64,000 nt of DNA from Lutraria lutraria. Taxonomy: Eukaryota > Mollusca > Bivalvia > Venerida > Mactridae. The notes under the pieces are model-generated. The model did no database searches, was not told the origin of the DNA, and saw only the letters and a program-made list of their open reading frames with translations. The DNA is taken from NCBI GenBank assembly GCA_964023205.1, contig OZ026835.1, forward strand, positions 38,475,083-38,539,082. Direction: 5' to 3'. Position numbers and translations under genes: made by a program. Numbering within the stretch: position 1 is the first letter of the stretch; every line of letters begins with the position of its first letter. This document shows, in pieces, positions 1-12,529 of the stretch.

Positions 1-594
1 ATCTTCTCACTTCCTGTGTACATGTTAATATGAGGAACATAATGTACAAACAATGTTAATCAAACTCAGCAACTTGTGCTGAAAATCAAATGTTCGACAG
101 GTTACAAAATGTTTCATTGGAATCTTTACAAAAATTTTTTTTCATGTTATACAAAATTATCAATAAACTATATGAAGCCTAGAAATCCACTAAATACAAG
201 ACCTGTCCCTAACCATCAGATCCTACCCTTATGAGGTCAGTATGTTCATTGACTGCCTATGAACAAATTTGAACGATACAACAAAGAAAACAAAACAGTA
301 GAACACATGGTTTATTAATGACATTCACAAAAGGCAATCATCTAAAACTGGTTTGCAAATACACATGAGATTAATTATCAAGTTAATACTTATTTCTTTA
401 AAATAATGCTTTTTATTATATGTCTCATAATTAAAATCGCATATATTTAATGTGTCAACTGTTTTACTAAATGCAAGATGAAATGAAATTTGTTTTACTG
501 CAACTTTATACATTTTTTTGAGATGTAAAGTTTAGTGGGGTTGAACAATATTGAATAATTATGTATTGTCCTGACTTCTGAATGGTTTACTTAC

Positions 595-777
595 TTGGAG
601 AACATTTTCCATCATCAGTGCTGTTACCATTACTATCATAGTAATCACTTGTACATCTACATTTGTATGTACCACTAGTACCTTCTTGTTGACATGTAGC
701 ATGTGCATCAGTACAAGGTGCAGTAGAACTAACACCAGTATTTGTTGGATTTGTACATTCTGCTCCAAGTGAAACCT
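595..777 (-). CDS. EGF-like exon (most 3' in window) of EGF/TSP1 multidomain gene
   Basis: Internal exon, 183 nt, class 1-1. The acceptor is ...tttcag|ag and the donor is cca a|gtaagt. It encodes about 60 residues with six main cysteines in EGF-like spacing, including C-R-C-T-S-D-Y-Y-D-S-N-G-N and a last Cys near the 3' end. EGF-like modules are extracellular, disulfide-bonded and mostly used in protein binding. It belongs to a minus-strand series of like-phased exons and the gene runs on past the left edge. It is closely similar to the exon at 12761-12931 (shared E-V-S-L-G-A start and T-x-x-x-Y-K/R-C-R-C-T core), so the two probably arose by tandem exon duplication. No stop codon or transmembrane segment is visible downstream in the window. 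Confidence 0.8.
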
Positions 778-1507
778 CTGAAACACATAGGGTGGATCAT
801 ACTAAATAAATGACAGATCAGGTTGAAAATGTTTACAATAATGAGATTAGGAAGAACAATCATCAAACAATTAGTGACTCTGGGGTATTAATATCCTATG
901 CCAACAGCTTTGTTGGTGTTCATTCAATGCAACACAGGTTTACCATATAATAGTAATTCCTCAGATAGTTATACAAGTAAATCACATTTGCATAATTCTT
1001 GATTTATTTGATGCAATGCAACACATAGAACATATGTGTCAAGAGCACACTGTATACATCTTATGATCATTAGAGCAAGTTGCACAATGATGAGGTATAG
1101 GTAATGTTGAATGTTGAGTATATTGTTTTACACATTTATAGTTTTACTTTAAGACTAAGTTAAACTGATGAATAGATCATGAATACTCATATAACAATTA
1201 TTTTTATTGAATTTGATGAACAACTACAACCCTTTAATTTCATTTTTCTGTATTTACATGAATAAATTTACTAAATTCACTTCTTACTTCAGTAAACTAA
1301 AACAAACTGTGGCAAATATGAAAGTACACAGACTAGTGACACAGACAAAATATATTGAGCTCAGCTTCTCTTCAAGCCAGCTGACATATCAGGTCAAACA
1401 GTCAGCTCAGACAAACAGAACACATACTATTCACATCCATGCATTATTTAACTATATGCAAGGATGCAGTTGAAACAATAAAAGATGCATGATCAATATA
1501 ACACTAC

Positions 1508-2083
1508 AGTAAAACCTGTCTTAGGCAACCACTCAAGGGAGAATGAAATCATGGTCATGAAGACAGGTGGTCTTTTAACTAAGGATTTGGGTCATAGTCC
1601 AGAAAATAATATGAAACCAAGTACAATTAACTAGGCAGTTAAAACATTTGATACAGAGGCAAATGGAACAGTGGCTTCGCATTTAAAAACAGCGCTTTAA
1701 TATATTAAAAATGTATTAATCATTAATGATTTAAAAACAATCTATAAAATAAAAATGTGTTCTTAAATTTTAAGATACTGATCGGATAAAAAATCATAGT
1801 TTAGAATGGCAAATTTCTGAGTTTGATCCTGGTTTATTTATCACAGCCATCTGTTCCTCTAAGGTTTGCCAACATTCTTTTTGTTTAGGTGATACAGACA
1901 ATCACACAATTAGGACAACACAACAAATAGCTGTAGCTTAATATAATTAGCAACTACAATATACACAGAAAGTAAAGGTCATTAACAGCGTTTGACAGGT
2001 GGTCGCATAACAAAGTTATTTGAGAGCAGTTGCATAAGATAGGAGGTCACTTGTAACAGGTGATTGGATTGACAGGTTTTACT
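1508..2083. mobile_element. MITE-like element with 13-bp terminal inverted repeats
   Basis: The sequence agtaaaacctgtc at 1508-1520 is matched by its exact reverse complement gacaggttttact at 2071-2083. The outer flanks are TA-rich. The 576-bp interior has no coding potential and repeats phrases such as 'acaggtggtc' and 'taggaggtcac'. This is a non-autonomous DNA-transposon architecture; the superfamily was not determined. Confidence 0.55.
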
Positions 2084-2221
2084 ATAAAACAAGGTTCTGC
2101 ATATTAACAACAACAAACAACTACAGTATGATATAATGCAATCTAAACATTATAGCAAGTAAAGCATGAAACCATGTAATCTACATTTTATAATATGGAA
2201 ACATTTTGATAACTGCAACAT

Positions 2222-3318
2222 AAACAAGAGGGCCAAGATGGCCCTATATCGCTCACATGACAATCACTGTTCACTCATTAAAACATTGTTTTGAACCGGT
2301 GACCTAGTTTTTGACCCCAGACGACCTATGTTCGAATTTGTCTGACATATCATTAAGACAAACAGTCTGACTAGGTTTGGTGAAGATACGATCAAAATTT
2401 AAATCTACAGTGTTAATAAGGTTTTCCTAAGATTTGACCTTGTGACCTGGTTTTTGACCCTAGGTGACCCATATTTGAACTTGTCCTTAATATCATTAAG
2501 ACAAACAATCTGACAAGGTTTGGCCAAGATCCAATCAAAACCATGACATTTAGAGCTTTTACAAAATTTTTACCTAAGATTTGACCTTGTGACCCAGTTT
2601 TTGAACCCGGCTGACCCATGTTCATCCTTGACCCACATATCATTGAGGCAAACATTTTGACAAGGTTTGGTGAAGATCCAATTAAAACTGTGACATCTAC
2701 AGTGTTAATAAAGTTTTCCTAAGATTTGACCTGGTGACCTAGTTATTGACCCCAGATGACCCATATTTATACTTGACCGTTATATCATTAAAACAAACGA
2801 TTTGACAAAGTTTGGTGAAGATCCAATAATAACTGTGAAATCTACAGTGTTAACATGGATTTTCATAAGATTTGACCTAGCGACCTAGTTTTTAACCCAA
2901 GATGACTCATGTTCAAACTCGTCCAAGATATTATGAAGACAAACATTCTGACAAGGTTTCATGATCATCCAATCAAAACAGTGACTTCTAGAGTGTTCAC
3001 AAGGTTTTCCAGCAATTTGCCCTAGTGACCTAATTTTACTACATGAAGATAAATTCAAAACAGTGATTTCTAAAGTGTTCACAAGGTTTTCCCTTATTTG
3101 GCCCTGGTGACCTAGTTTTTGACCCCAAATGACCCAATATCGAACTCGTCCGAGATTTTGTTGATATTAAACGTTCTGACCCAGTTTTGCTAAAATTGAG
3201 CCAAAAATGTGGCCCCTAGTGTGGTCACACTAAAAAGTTTGACGACGCACACAGCACGACGCACGACGCCGGACGCCGGACGGAGAGTGATCCTAATAGC
3301 TCACTTTGTCACTTTGTC
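2222..3318 (+). mobile_element. Family A hairpin-ended element, copy 1 (3' end lost)
   Basis: It begins aaacaagagggccaag with the hairpin GGGCC-aagat-GGCCC and then 'tatcgctcac'. The interior is a tandem array of about 145-bp units, each with 'gtgacctagtttttgacccc...gacccatattt...tcattaagacaaac...tgacaaggttt'; unit starts lie near 2299, 2442, 2589 and 2734. The 3' part has the GC-rich 'gacgcc ggacgccgga' tract and then 'tgatcctaatagctcac'. The terminal hairpin is cut off at about 3318, where a family E array begins. It is nearly identical to 10252-11413 but lacks a 63-bp segment near 3045. No ORF is convincing; the ORFs seen only follow the tandem units. Confidence 0.8.
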
Positions 3319-3832
3319 ATAAGTTATTGACCAGACACTAATTTTCTATTTTTAGTAACCTTGACCTTGACCCCACAGACTCCAAAATCACAATCCCAAG
3401 CTAGATTTGATTCAAGGATGCTATATACAAAGTTACGTCAACATTGGTCATTCCAAACTTAAGTTATTGACCGGACACTGATTTTCTATTTTTAGTAACA
3501 GTGACCTTGACTCCGCAGACCCCAAACTACAATCCCAAGCTAGGTTTAGATTCAAGGATGCTTAATACCAAGTTTAATCAACATTGGTCATTCCACACTG
3601 ATTTTCTATTTTTAGTAACAGTGGCCTTGACCTTGACCCCACAGACCCCATATACAATCCCAGGCTAGATTTTCATTCAAGGATCCTACATACCAAGTTT
3701 GGTCAAGATTGGTCAATCCGAACTTAAGTTATTGACCGGACAATGCCTGTTTGACGCCCGCCATCCACCCCGCCCACCATTTTCAGCATTCTAATAACCA
3801 GGTTTCACTTTGTGAAAACCTGGTTAATAATA
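3319..3832 (+). mobile_element. Family E tandem-unit element with 3' terminal hairpin
   Basis: Three units of about 130-140 bp contain 'agttattgaccggacactgattttctattttt', 'agtaacagtgaccttgac', 'atcccaagctaggtt' and 'caagattggtca'. The element ends in the hairpin aaccaggtttcac-tttgtgaa-aacctggtt near 3797-3827. It replaces the 3' end of the family A copy on its left, so it either inserted there or recombined with it. A truncated relative lies at 12530-12748. Confidence 0.65.
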
Positions 3833-3849
3833 ACAAACAGTTTCAAAGG

Positions 3850-3873
3850 GAGCTAGCTAGCTAGCTAGCTAGA
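3850..3873. repeat. (GCTA)n microsatellite
   Basis: About six perfect copies of the palindromic tetramer gcta/agct, just after the family E element. Confidence 0.85.
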
Positions 3874-4950
3874 CTACTACAGCAAAATGATGCTATAATT
3901 TGTCATTTTGTACAGTATTTACACTTACAGGGTAGAAATAAATTTGATTTCAACAAAGACCTATACAGGTCTTTGATTTCAAGGAACAGATAAGGAATGA
4001 CTTAAGTGTGATGATACAGTTTTCTCAATCCTTCAAATATGGTGCATCTATTGACATTTTTCATTGAATTGATAATTTGTACCATCATAATTATAAACAA
4101 TCATGTTATCTTTAGTATACTTACCAGTATGAATGAGATCCTTGATACTAAGTTTGATACTCGTGGCATGATTATGCAATAAACGTTTTCAAAGCTTACC
4201 TGATGTGATAGTTAGTGCTTCAAATTTTCTCCAGATATTTGGCACTGTGTTTGTATGTATCAGGTGTATTTTCAGAAATGTTATTAATATTACTGTTGAT
4301 TTTTTTAAAATTAATGAAGTATTATGAATTGCTATGAAATATGAATATTCTTAGCAGTCCTGTTGAAATTATTATTTCTTTATTTTATTAAAAAAAGACC
4401 TGATTATTAAGAACATGCAATTTTATAAAAGAATATTTGGAATATTGCTTTGGCAAAGTCATTAACAAATCAATTGGATTCAGAGACAAATATTCAGACA
4501 AAGTCAGTTATCTTAGATTTATCGTGACATGTTCATTCACCTCAAATAAGGTAAACAAGTACACTTAATTGCTCATGTAATTGTCTCAAGTTGACACTTG
4601 TTAACTAGATTAGATGAATTAATTTGATATTATTAAAGAATAATTCATTTTACAAGTTGTTTCATACAAAAAGTATGATGCTTAACTTAAAATAGAGTTA
4701 ACATTAATGATTTGTATAGTTATATATTGTTAACGAATATTTGCACCTTCATTTTGTGTATGTTCTTTTATCTAGTTATGTTGAAACTATAAATAAGTTG
4801 TATGTAACTATAGTGTCGTTTTTAGTTACTATGAATCAATAAATCAATCTTATATACTCAAAATTTACTATCACAATGAAGTCTATATTTAAGGTGAATA
4901 AGATGATCTGTATAAAAATAGAAAATTATCAATATTAATGTTTCTCTTAC
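3874..4950. other. Intron sequence, no feature recognised
   Basis: AT-rich sequence between the exons at 4951 and 595, downstream of the repeats. No ORF with coding character, no splice-bounded EGF or TSP module and no clear repeat was seen on either strand. Confidence 0.5.
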
Positions 4951-5121
4951 TTTGAACACATTGTCCACCAGCAGTGTTTCCATTGTTGTCATAGTAATCA
5001 CTAGGACATTTACATTTATATCCATTGCCATCATCTACACATGTTGCTACACTGTCTATACAGGTTACTGTGGCAGGCACATTATCAGTTGGAGCTGGAC
5101 AAGCATTATCAAGTTGGCCCT
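4951..5121 (-). CDS. EGF-like exon of EGF/TSP1 gene
   Basis: A 171-nt class 1-1 exon with acceptor ctgttacag|ag and donor caa a|gtaaga. The residues include A-C-P-A-P-T-D-N, then T-C-I-D-S-V-A-T-C-V-D-D-G-N-G-Y-K-C-K-C-P-S-D-Y-Y-D and a final G-G-Q-C-V-Q. The layout of paired early cysteines, C-x-C and final Cys is EGF-like. The 'D-Y-Y-D-x-N-G' signature is shared with the exons at 595 and 12761, and in part with 7809 (Y-Y-D-N-D-G), marking them as one duplicated exon group. Confidence 0.8.
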
Positions 5122-6303
5122 CTGTAACAGATACAAATATCCATCATTATCTATTTATAGAATCATCATCACTACATTAAATTATTGAACATTTTAAGGA
5201 TATGTTATTTGAGACCACACCAAATAGGTCTCAGTTTTAACATGATATAAAGTAAAAACATTAAAAATGTTCAGCATATAAACAAGAGATGAATCTAAGT
5301 ACTACTATCAGCTGTCAATAATTCTATATAGAAATCTATGCTTCTGAATGGGGATTCTTTGAACAGTTAATAGTAATTGCTATCATTTAGAAAGAAATTC
5401 TCTTTTTACACAATTCATGTAAAATCTAAAGATCATCCATTACCTTATTTCATACACAGTGATAAAATTACAATGATATTTTCATGCAGGTTACAAAAAA
5501 AATAGTAATAAACAAACTCAATAATTGTACTATAACTACTTATAATAATGACATGAACGTTGATTTACATCAATAAAATATTTCTTAAATTAAACAAATT
5601 AAAAACATTTGAACCTACAAGAGCTGTCAGTTAAGAATGCACGTTTGACTATTCACAGTGCTTGATAATGAAAGAAGAAAATGGTAAATGAAATTATTTA
5701 ATGAAATTATTTAAGATCTCAAATAGCAAAACCTACAATTATGATAATTATGGAAAAATTTCAAGACTGTAAATGGGAATAAGGGTTTGATTTTCAGAAA
5801 TTCAATGCATAAGAATTATTTCAATTAAGAAGTATTTAAGTATAAAAACAAATATTTTCAAAGTGAGCAAATTTAAATATGGTATAACTGAAAATATAGA
5901 ATTATTTGCATATGTGTTCATATGATGGTGCTTATGAACATTCAATCTGAAATGTTTAAAGAAGACTTAAACTATAATGAATCCATGTCAGAGTTACATG
6001 CCTTGGATAGAGACCTCCAATTCTGATCACAAAGACATGTATATGTTTCAAGTGAATACCATCAGTAGTTTTAAAGACTGATGTTGCATTCAAGGTGTAT
6101 CTGTAAGATAATGACTGTAAAGAAGAATGCTGTAATCAATCCAGATTATGTAAGATAATCTAGAACAAGGTTTCTTATGACCATTGAAAGATGTAATATG
6201 AAAACAGTTTATCAGCTTTTTGACACAAGAATCGATTATAATCAGTATTTAAGTAATAGACATTAAAATTCAGATTGCCATTTTCAATAAAAACACTATG
6301 ATT

Positions 6304-6932
6304 AATGACCAGGTAATATAGTTTCCATCTCGTAAAACCCATTTTTACATAGATTTTGAGATCAAAACCAACAATGAAGGTATATTACTGTTAAACAAGC
6401 TAAACGTAGCAAATTTTCTAATCCAAGGGCACATAACTCTTGAATTTGTGGTCCGATTCCACCCATAACTAAACTTGTCCAAGACAATAGGGTCATACAC
6501 ATTCATTGTAAACATGATTAGGATCAGTGAATAAATGAAGGCGCTAGAGTGTAGACAAGCTAAAATATAGCAAATTTTCTAAGTCAAGGGCCCATAACTC
6601 TTGAAGTCCTGGTCCGATTCCGCCCATAATCAAACTTGTCAAAGATCTTTTGGATATACACATTTACTGATTATTAGGCTTGTTGAATAAATGAATGTGC
6701 TAGAGTGTAAACAAGCTAAATGTAGCAAATTTTATAAGTCAAGGGCCCATAACTCTAGAAGTTATTGTCTGATTTTGCCCATAGTCAAACTTAGCCGAGA
6801 CATTGTGGCCATATACATTGTCATGATTCGTTAAGAGCTGCGGATGCTAGAGTGTAAACAAACTAATTGTGGCCGGACGCCCGACATTCATCGATCCTAA
6901 AAGCTCACCTGATGAATCAGGTGAGCTAAAAA
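6304..6932 (+). mobile_element. Family C hairpin-ended element, 5'-truncated copy
   Basis: The interior is about 158-bp tandem units with 'aaacaagctaaa.atagcaa', 'caagggcccataactcttga', 'ggtccgattccgcccataat' and 'gaataaatgaaggcgctagagtgt'; unit starts are near 6424, 6585 and 6740. The 3' end is intact: 'cgatcctaaa' followed by the hairpin agctcacctga-tgaa-tcaggtgagct and a run of A. The 5' 'aacaagagggcc' head is absent here but present in the copies at 15366 and 40888. Confidence 0.75.
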
Positions 6933-7808
6933 GGAATCCTATTATTATATGTCATCAAAAATTGTGGAGCAAGGTATTGTGAAGCAAGTTTCTTTTATTT
7001 TTATTACACAGCAAATGCCTTAACTTCTAATGGAATGCACAAGTTTCTATGAGCACTTTGATACAAGACAAATAAGACTTTCACTTATAAGTAACAGTGA
7101 ATCCAACAATAACATATCCCAATTTAATATCAAATTTCCAATTAAAGCAGGCTGTCAGATCAAACAAATCACAAACGTTTGCACTTTATGCTTTAAAAAT
7201 ATAAACTTTCTATCACAAATGAGCCCTAATATAAAATGTATCAAAATCTTTAAAACTAACATCATTGATGCTATAAAATGGTTTTAAGTAGACAAATAAC
7301 AAAATATGGTTACCGGTAGGTCCTCCATATTTTACAATACAATCCAAAATATCATGAAAAAATCCTACGCATTAAACAACATAGAAATATATCAGTCAAT
7401 CAAGAGCCTACAGATCACAAACCTACTCACAATGACTTACTGACCCAACAATGAAAGGTAATTATCAGTTATATGGATTTTCTGTAGTGAAACTAAATAT
7501 TATAATAACAAGCTGGCATTTCAAGTTATCCTACAATAAGATGTGGCAAAGAATTTAACTGATTCAATCAGAACAGATTTTATGTACCTATTACATAAAG
7601 TAAATCATATGATATAACACGATGATGACTAAATGTGTAACATACATGAAGATGTATCACTTCTAAATCAACCCATGTAATAAGCAATAAATAGAATCAA
7701 TTGATCAAACATTGAATGATTTCATCACATATTTGTGTGAAGTACATCCAATGTATGCTATTACTTAATAAAATGACAATGTCATATTGTTCACAATTGT
7801 CTACTTAC

Positions 7809-7982
7809 TCAATGTACATGTTCCTCCAATGTTGCTAGTTCCATCATTATCATAATATCCATCCCTACACAGACATTTAGGGTTCCCATTGTTCCACTTA
7901 CATCTGGCATTTGTATCACTACATGATTCAGTATCTGGTACTGGGTTATTTGGTGTTGGACAAGTCGCACCAAGTAATTTCT
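7809..7982 (-). CDS. EGF-like exon of EGF/TSP1 gene
   Basis: A 174-nt class 1-1 exon with acceptor ttgtag|ag and donor ttg a|gtaagt. It encodes G-A-T-C-P-T-P, then E-S-C-S-D-T-N-A-R-C-K, N-P-K-C-L-C-R-D-G-Y-Y-D-N-D-G and a final G-G-T-C. The six cysteines follow EGF-like order. The internal loop is shorter than in the 595 exon, so it is an older or more diverged paralogue within the array. Confidence 0.8.
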   Translation of the reverse strand, partial: RNYLVRLVQHQITQYQILNHVVIQMPDVSGTMGTLNVCVGMDIMIMMELATLEEHVH

Positions 7983-8806
7983 CTACAATAAGCATCATAT
8001 AAAACTGAATATGGACTAGCTTTTTGTATGAGGAACGTCTCAAGCATACAACCAAAAGACTATTTCATAACCAGACAAGTGTACAGCATTAATTAATATT
8101 AATTAAAGCTTGAATAAGTCTGCATCAAACAATGTAAAATTCACGTTTTTAGACAGCAAAATGTGTAGCGTGCATGAAGATGTGTTACTTCTAAATCAAC
8201 CAATGGAATAAGCAATAAAAGGAATTAATTTATCAAACATTTAATGACTTTATCACATACTTGTATGAACTACATCAGATGAAGGCTATGACTGCAGAAA
8301 ACAAATAAAGTCACTTTGATATGAGTATCATTCTGACACATTGGCCATACTAACATTAATTTAACACACCCTTAACATACAATAGGTATATTGTTTTTGA
8401 CACTGTTTTTATCAATTATGCTGTTTCCTTGACAGACTTATCTCCCACACTTGAATTTTGAATTTGACCAGAATATGCATGCATGACTCATCTATCATAA
8501 AGGGATTTGGGAGGTACAGTGCACACAAAAGATGGACGCTTAATAAGCCAACTTGACTGGCACTTTCAATAGGGATGACACTAAACATTAACTGTATAAA
8601 ATTATGTACAATACAATACCCCTCACTTTTTTCATAATGTTAATTTTCATTAGGCAAACAGGGAACATTTTTACTGTAATGTTCATGGTACCATGTGACT
8701 GAACATTTTTTACTATCACAGGGTGATAGTAAATTTTTAACAGTATTTTCTTGAAGAAAATGTTCAGGGTAACAAAATAAATAACATAGTTTTGTAGGTA
8801 ACAGTA

Positions 8807-10232
8807 ACAAGAGGGCCATGATGGCCCTATATCACTCACCAGATAAAGACTCTTAGAGAAAATTATAATGAGCCTATGTAAAATGTGATCCAGGGGCAGG
8901 GCCAATTTTGACCCCAGGGTAATAATTTGAACAAACTTGTTAGAGGTCCACTAGAAAATGATACATACAAGATATCTAGGCTCTAGTCATTGTGGTTTCT
9001 CGAAGAAGATTTTTTTAAATTTCCTGTATAAATTAAACTATATGAATCAAGTATCCCCTGGGGCGGGGCTAATTTCGACCCTAAGGCAATAATTTGAACA
9101 AACTTGGTAGAGGTCCACTAGACAATTCTACACACCAAATACCTAAGCTCTAGGCATTGTAGTTTTTGACAAGAAGATTTTTAAAATTTCCCTATATAAG
9201 TCTTTATAAAATCAAGTGACCCCTGGGACTGGGCCAATTTTGACCCTAGGACAATAATTTGAACAAACTTGGTAGAGGTCCACTAGACAATCCTACACAC
9301 CAAATATCTAAGCTTTAGGCATTGTAGTTTTTGACAAGAAGATTTTTAAAATTTCCCTATATAAGTCTATGTAAAATAAAGTGACCCCTTTGGTGGGGCC
9401 AATTTTGACCCTATGGCAATAATTTGAACAAAACTTGGTAGAGCTTCACTAGACAATGCTACACATCAAATAGCTAAGCTCTAGGCCTTGTGGTTTAGGA
9501 GAAGAAGATTTTTCAAATTTTCCTATATAAAATAGAATAAACCCCAGGGCAGGGCCAATTTTGACCCGGGGCCATAATTTGAACAAACTTGGTAGAGGTC
9601 CACTAGACAATGCCACATACAAAATATCTAAGCTCTAGGCCTTGTGGTTTTGGAGAAGATATTTGAAGTTTTCCTATATAAGTCTATATAAATCAAGTGA
9701 CCCCCGGGGCGGGGCCAATTTTGATCCTAGAGCAATAATTTGAACAAACTTGGTAGAGGTCCACTAGACTATGCTACACACTAAATATCAAAGCTCTAGG
9801 CATTGTAGTTTTTGACAAGAAGATTTATTAAATTTCCTATATAAGTCTATGTAAAATGAAGTTACCCCCAGGGCGGAACCAATTTTGACCCCAGTGGAAT
9901 AATTTGAACAAACTTTGTAGAGTTCCATTAGACAATGCTACATACCAAATATCTCAGCTCTCGGCCCTGTGGTTTCGGACAAGAAGATTTTTAAAGTTTT
10001 TTCTATTTGTTGCCATAGCAACCAGAGTTTTTAATGAAATTTAATTTTTTGAACAACTTTGAAAGGGGACCACTCAAGGATCATTCCAGCAAAGTTTGGT
10101 TGCAATCGGCATAGCGGTGTAGGAGGAGATGTTGTTTTAAGTAAATATGGACGCCACTTCATGACGAACGACGGACGCAGGGCGATCACAAAAGCTCACC
10201 CTGAGCACATTCGTGCTCTGATGAGCTAAAAA
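8807..10232 (+). mobile_element. Family B hairpin-ended element, full length
   Basis: The head is aacaagagggccatgatggccctatatcactcacc. The central array has seven units of about 165 bp, with 'aatttgaacaaacttggta' and 'gaggtccactagacaat' near 8943, 9110, 9275, 9441, 9595, 9756 and 9920, each followed by 'aagctctaggcattgtagtttt' and 'gacccctggggcggggccaa'. The tail has 'gacgaacgacggacgc', 'gcgatcacaaaagctcaccc' and the hairpin tgagcac-attc-gtgctc followed by 'tgagctaaaaa'. Head and tail match families A and C, while the array is unrelated to theirs. There is no ORF. Confidence 0.82.
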
Positions 10233-10251
10233 CACAACTTGTCTCAGTTTT

Positions 10252-11413
10252 AAACAAGAGGGCCAAGATGGTCCTATATCGCTCACATGACAATCACTGT
10301 TCACTCATTAAAACATTGTTTTGAACCGGTGACCTAGTTTTTGACCCCAGACGACCTATGTTCGAATTTGTCTTACATATCATTAAGACGAACAGTCTGA
10401 CTAGGTTTGGTGAAGATACGATCAAAATTTGACATCTACAGTGTTAATAAGGTTTTCCTAAGATTTGACCTTGTAACCTGGTTTTTGACCCTAGGTGACC
10501 CATATTTCAACTTGTCCTTAATATCATTAAGACAAACAATCTGACAAGGTTTGGCCAAGATCCAATCAAAACCATGACATTTAGAGCTTTTACAAGATTT
10601 TTACCTAAGATTTGGCCTTGTGACCCAGTTTTTGAACCCGGCTGACCCATGTTCATCCTTGACCCACATATCATTGAGGCAAACATTTTGACAAGGTTTG
10701 GTGAAGATTCAATTAAAACTGTGACATCTACAGTGTTAACAAAGTTTTCCTAAGATTTGACCTGGTGACCTAGTTATTGACCCCAGATGACCCATATTTA
10801 TACTTGACCGTTATATCATTAAAACAAACGATTTGACAAAGTTCTGTGAAGATCCAATAATAACTGTGAAATCTACAGTGTTAACATGGTTTTTCATAAG
10901 ATTTGACCCAGCGACCTAGTTTTTGACCCAAGATGACCCATGTTTGAACTCGTCCAAGATATTATGAAGACAAACATTCTGACAAGGTTTCATGATCATC
11001 CAATCAAAACAGTGACTTCTAGAGTGTTCACAAGGTTTTCCAGCAATTTGCCCTAGTGACCTAATTTTACTACAGTAATTACCCATTTTCAAACTTGACC
11101 TACATATTATTAAAATAAACATTCTGACAAAGTTTCATGAAGATAAATTCAAAACAGTGATTTCTAAAGTGTTCACAAGGTTTTCCCTTATTTGGCCCTG
11201 GTGACCTTGTTTTTGACCCCAAATGGCCCAATATCGAACTCGTCCGAGATTTTGTTGATATTAACGTTCTGACCCAGTTTTGCTAAAATTGAGCCAAAAA
11301 TGTGGCCCCTAGTGTGGTCACAACAAAAAGTTTGACGACGCACGACGCCGGACGCCGGACGGAGAGTGATCCTAATAGCTCACTCTGTCACTTTGTGACA
11401 TGTGAGCTAAAAA
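10252..11413 (+). mobile_element. Family A hairpin-ended element, copy 2 (both ends present)
   Basis: It starts aaacaagagggccaag and ends with agctcac-tctgtcactttgtgacat-gtgagct and A5. The interior is collinear with 2222-3318 at roughly 97-98% identity by eye. It keeps the 63-bp stretch (about 11065-11127) that copy 1 has lost. Flanks differ between the copies, which fits independent insertion rather than segmental duplication. It starts only about 20 bp after the end of the family B copy. Confidence 0.82.
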
Positions 11414-12529
11414 TAGGCAGAAATTCAAATTTGGAATCTTTACATTTCCTTTACATTAGAAATTTAGAATTACATATATTTTCCAAATCATCAGAAAACT
11501 GTGATTTGCTAAAAATTTAAAGGCAATAAATGAGAAACAAATTGTATCTTTATTAAAAGTACTTTGTTTTCCTTGTTTTATACTTCATACATCATGAATT
11601 TTGTAAATAGTTAATACTGTGAACTTCATTTATTTCATACACATTTCAAGTCACTACCAGTGATGACAAAATTGTTTCCAATGAATAAAATATATACTTA
11701 TCTCAAACAAAAATAATCTAAAATAGTCTGACAATCTTTCCCCTCCTGATTACGTATGAAAGTAAGTCAGCTAATCCAAATTTCATTTTGACTTTTTAAC
11801 TTTAACTTATTTTAAAGTATATAAAGCTATATTCTTAAGTGGCACAACAATTAGTTACATCATGTTAAGTATCATACTTAAATATCTCAATTGCAATAGT
11901 GAACTTTGGATGGGTTCTATGTATTTTTATTAAATCGTCGAAAACTTTGAGTGATCCTTATAATTTCATTTGAAAACAAACTTTGGAGATGCAATTGATA
12001 TTTATTAATTTCTGTAAAAATGAACGAAGCATGAGCGAAATCATCGACAAAATCTTCTAAATTTGCATCAGAATACAGTTGAATAAAATATTCTGGATCA
12101 CTTTATTCTGATAACATGTAATGATCATGTCGATTAAATTATATAATTGATATTTTTTGTTATAACTCAAGAGAATAATGATCAAACAAGTATGAAAAGC
12201 AACATATTTTAGAAAAAAAATTAGGGTAAGAAGATGGAAAAAAATTCTAAGAACATCTTTCACACTTTTAAGGAACAACTTGTCCCCCAATATTTTCATG
12301 CTTTGAAATTAAGTTATTTGCTTGACAGAGCCTTTATTCAAACAAATATTTCAGCATTAAAGCTGAGTATGCATGCACTACACATCTCTGATATGAAATA
12401 ATACCTAACAAAACAAGAAATGCTGCAATGCCAAAAAAAAAACGTTTTCAAGGCAGAGTCGACTTTAATTGACCCGACTGATTTCAAATACAGTACCAAG
12501 CTAGGTATCCATGCAAGCTTGCAATATAC
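11414..12529. other. Intron sequence, no feature recognised
   Basis: AT-rich intronic DNA. The ORFs in this stretch have no recognisable domain, no coding-like composition and no splice-bounded module. Confidence 0.4.

Noticed and set aside
559..786. Minus-strand ORF with H/V/M-rich composition over the 0.6 kb exon
   Set aside because: Wrong frame. The EGF cysteines appear only in the frame used for 595-777.
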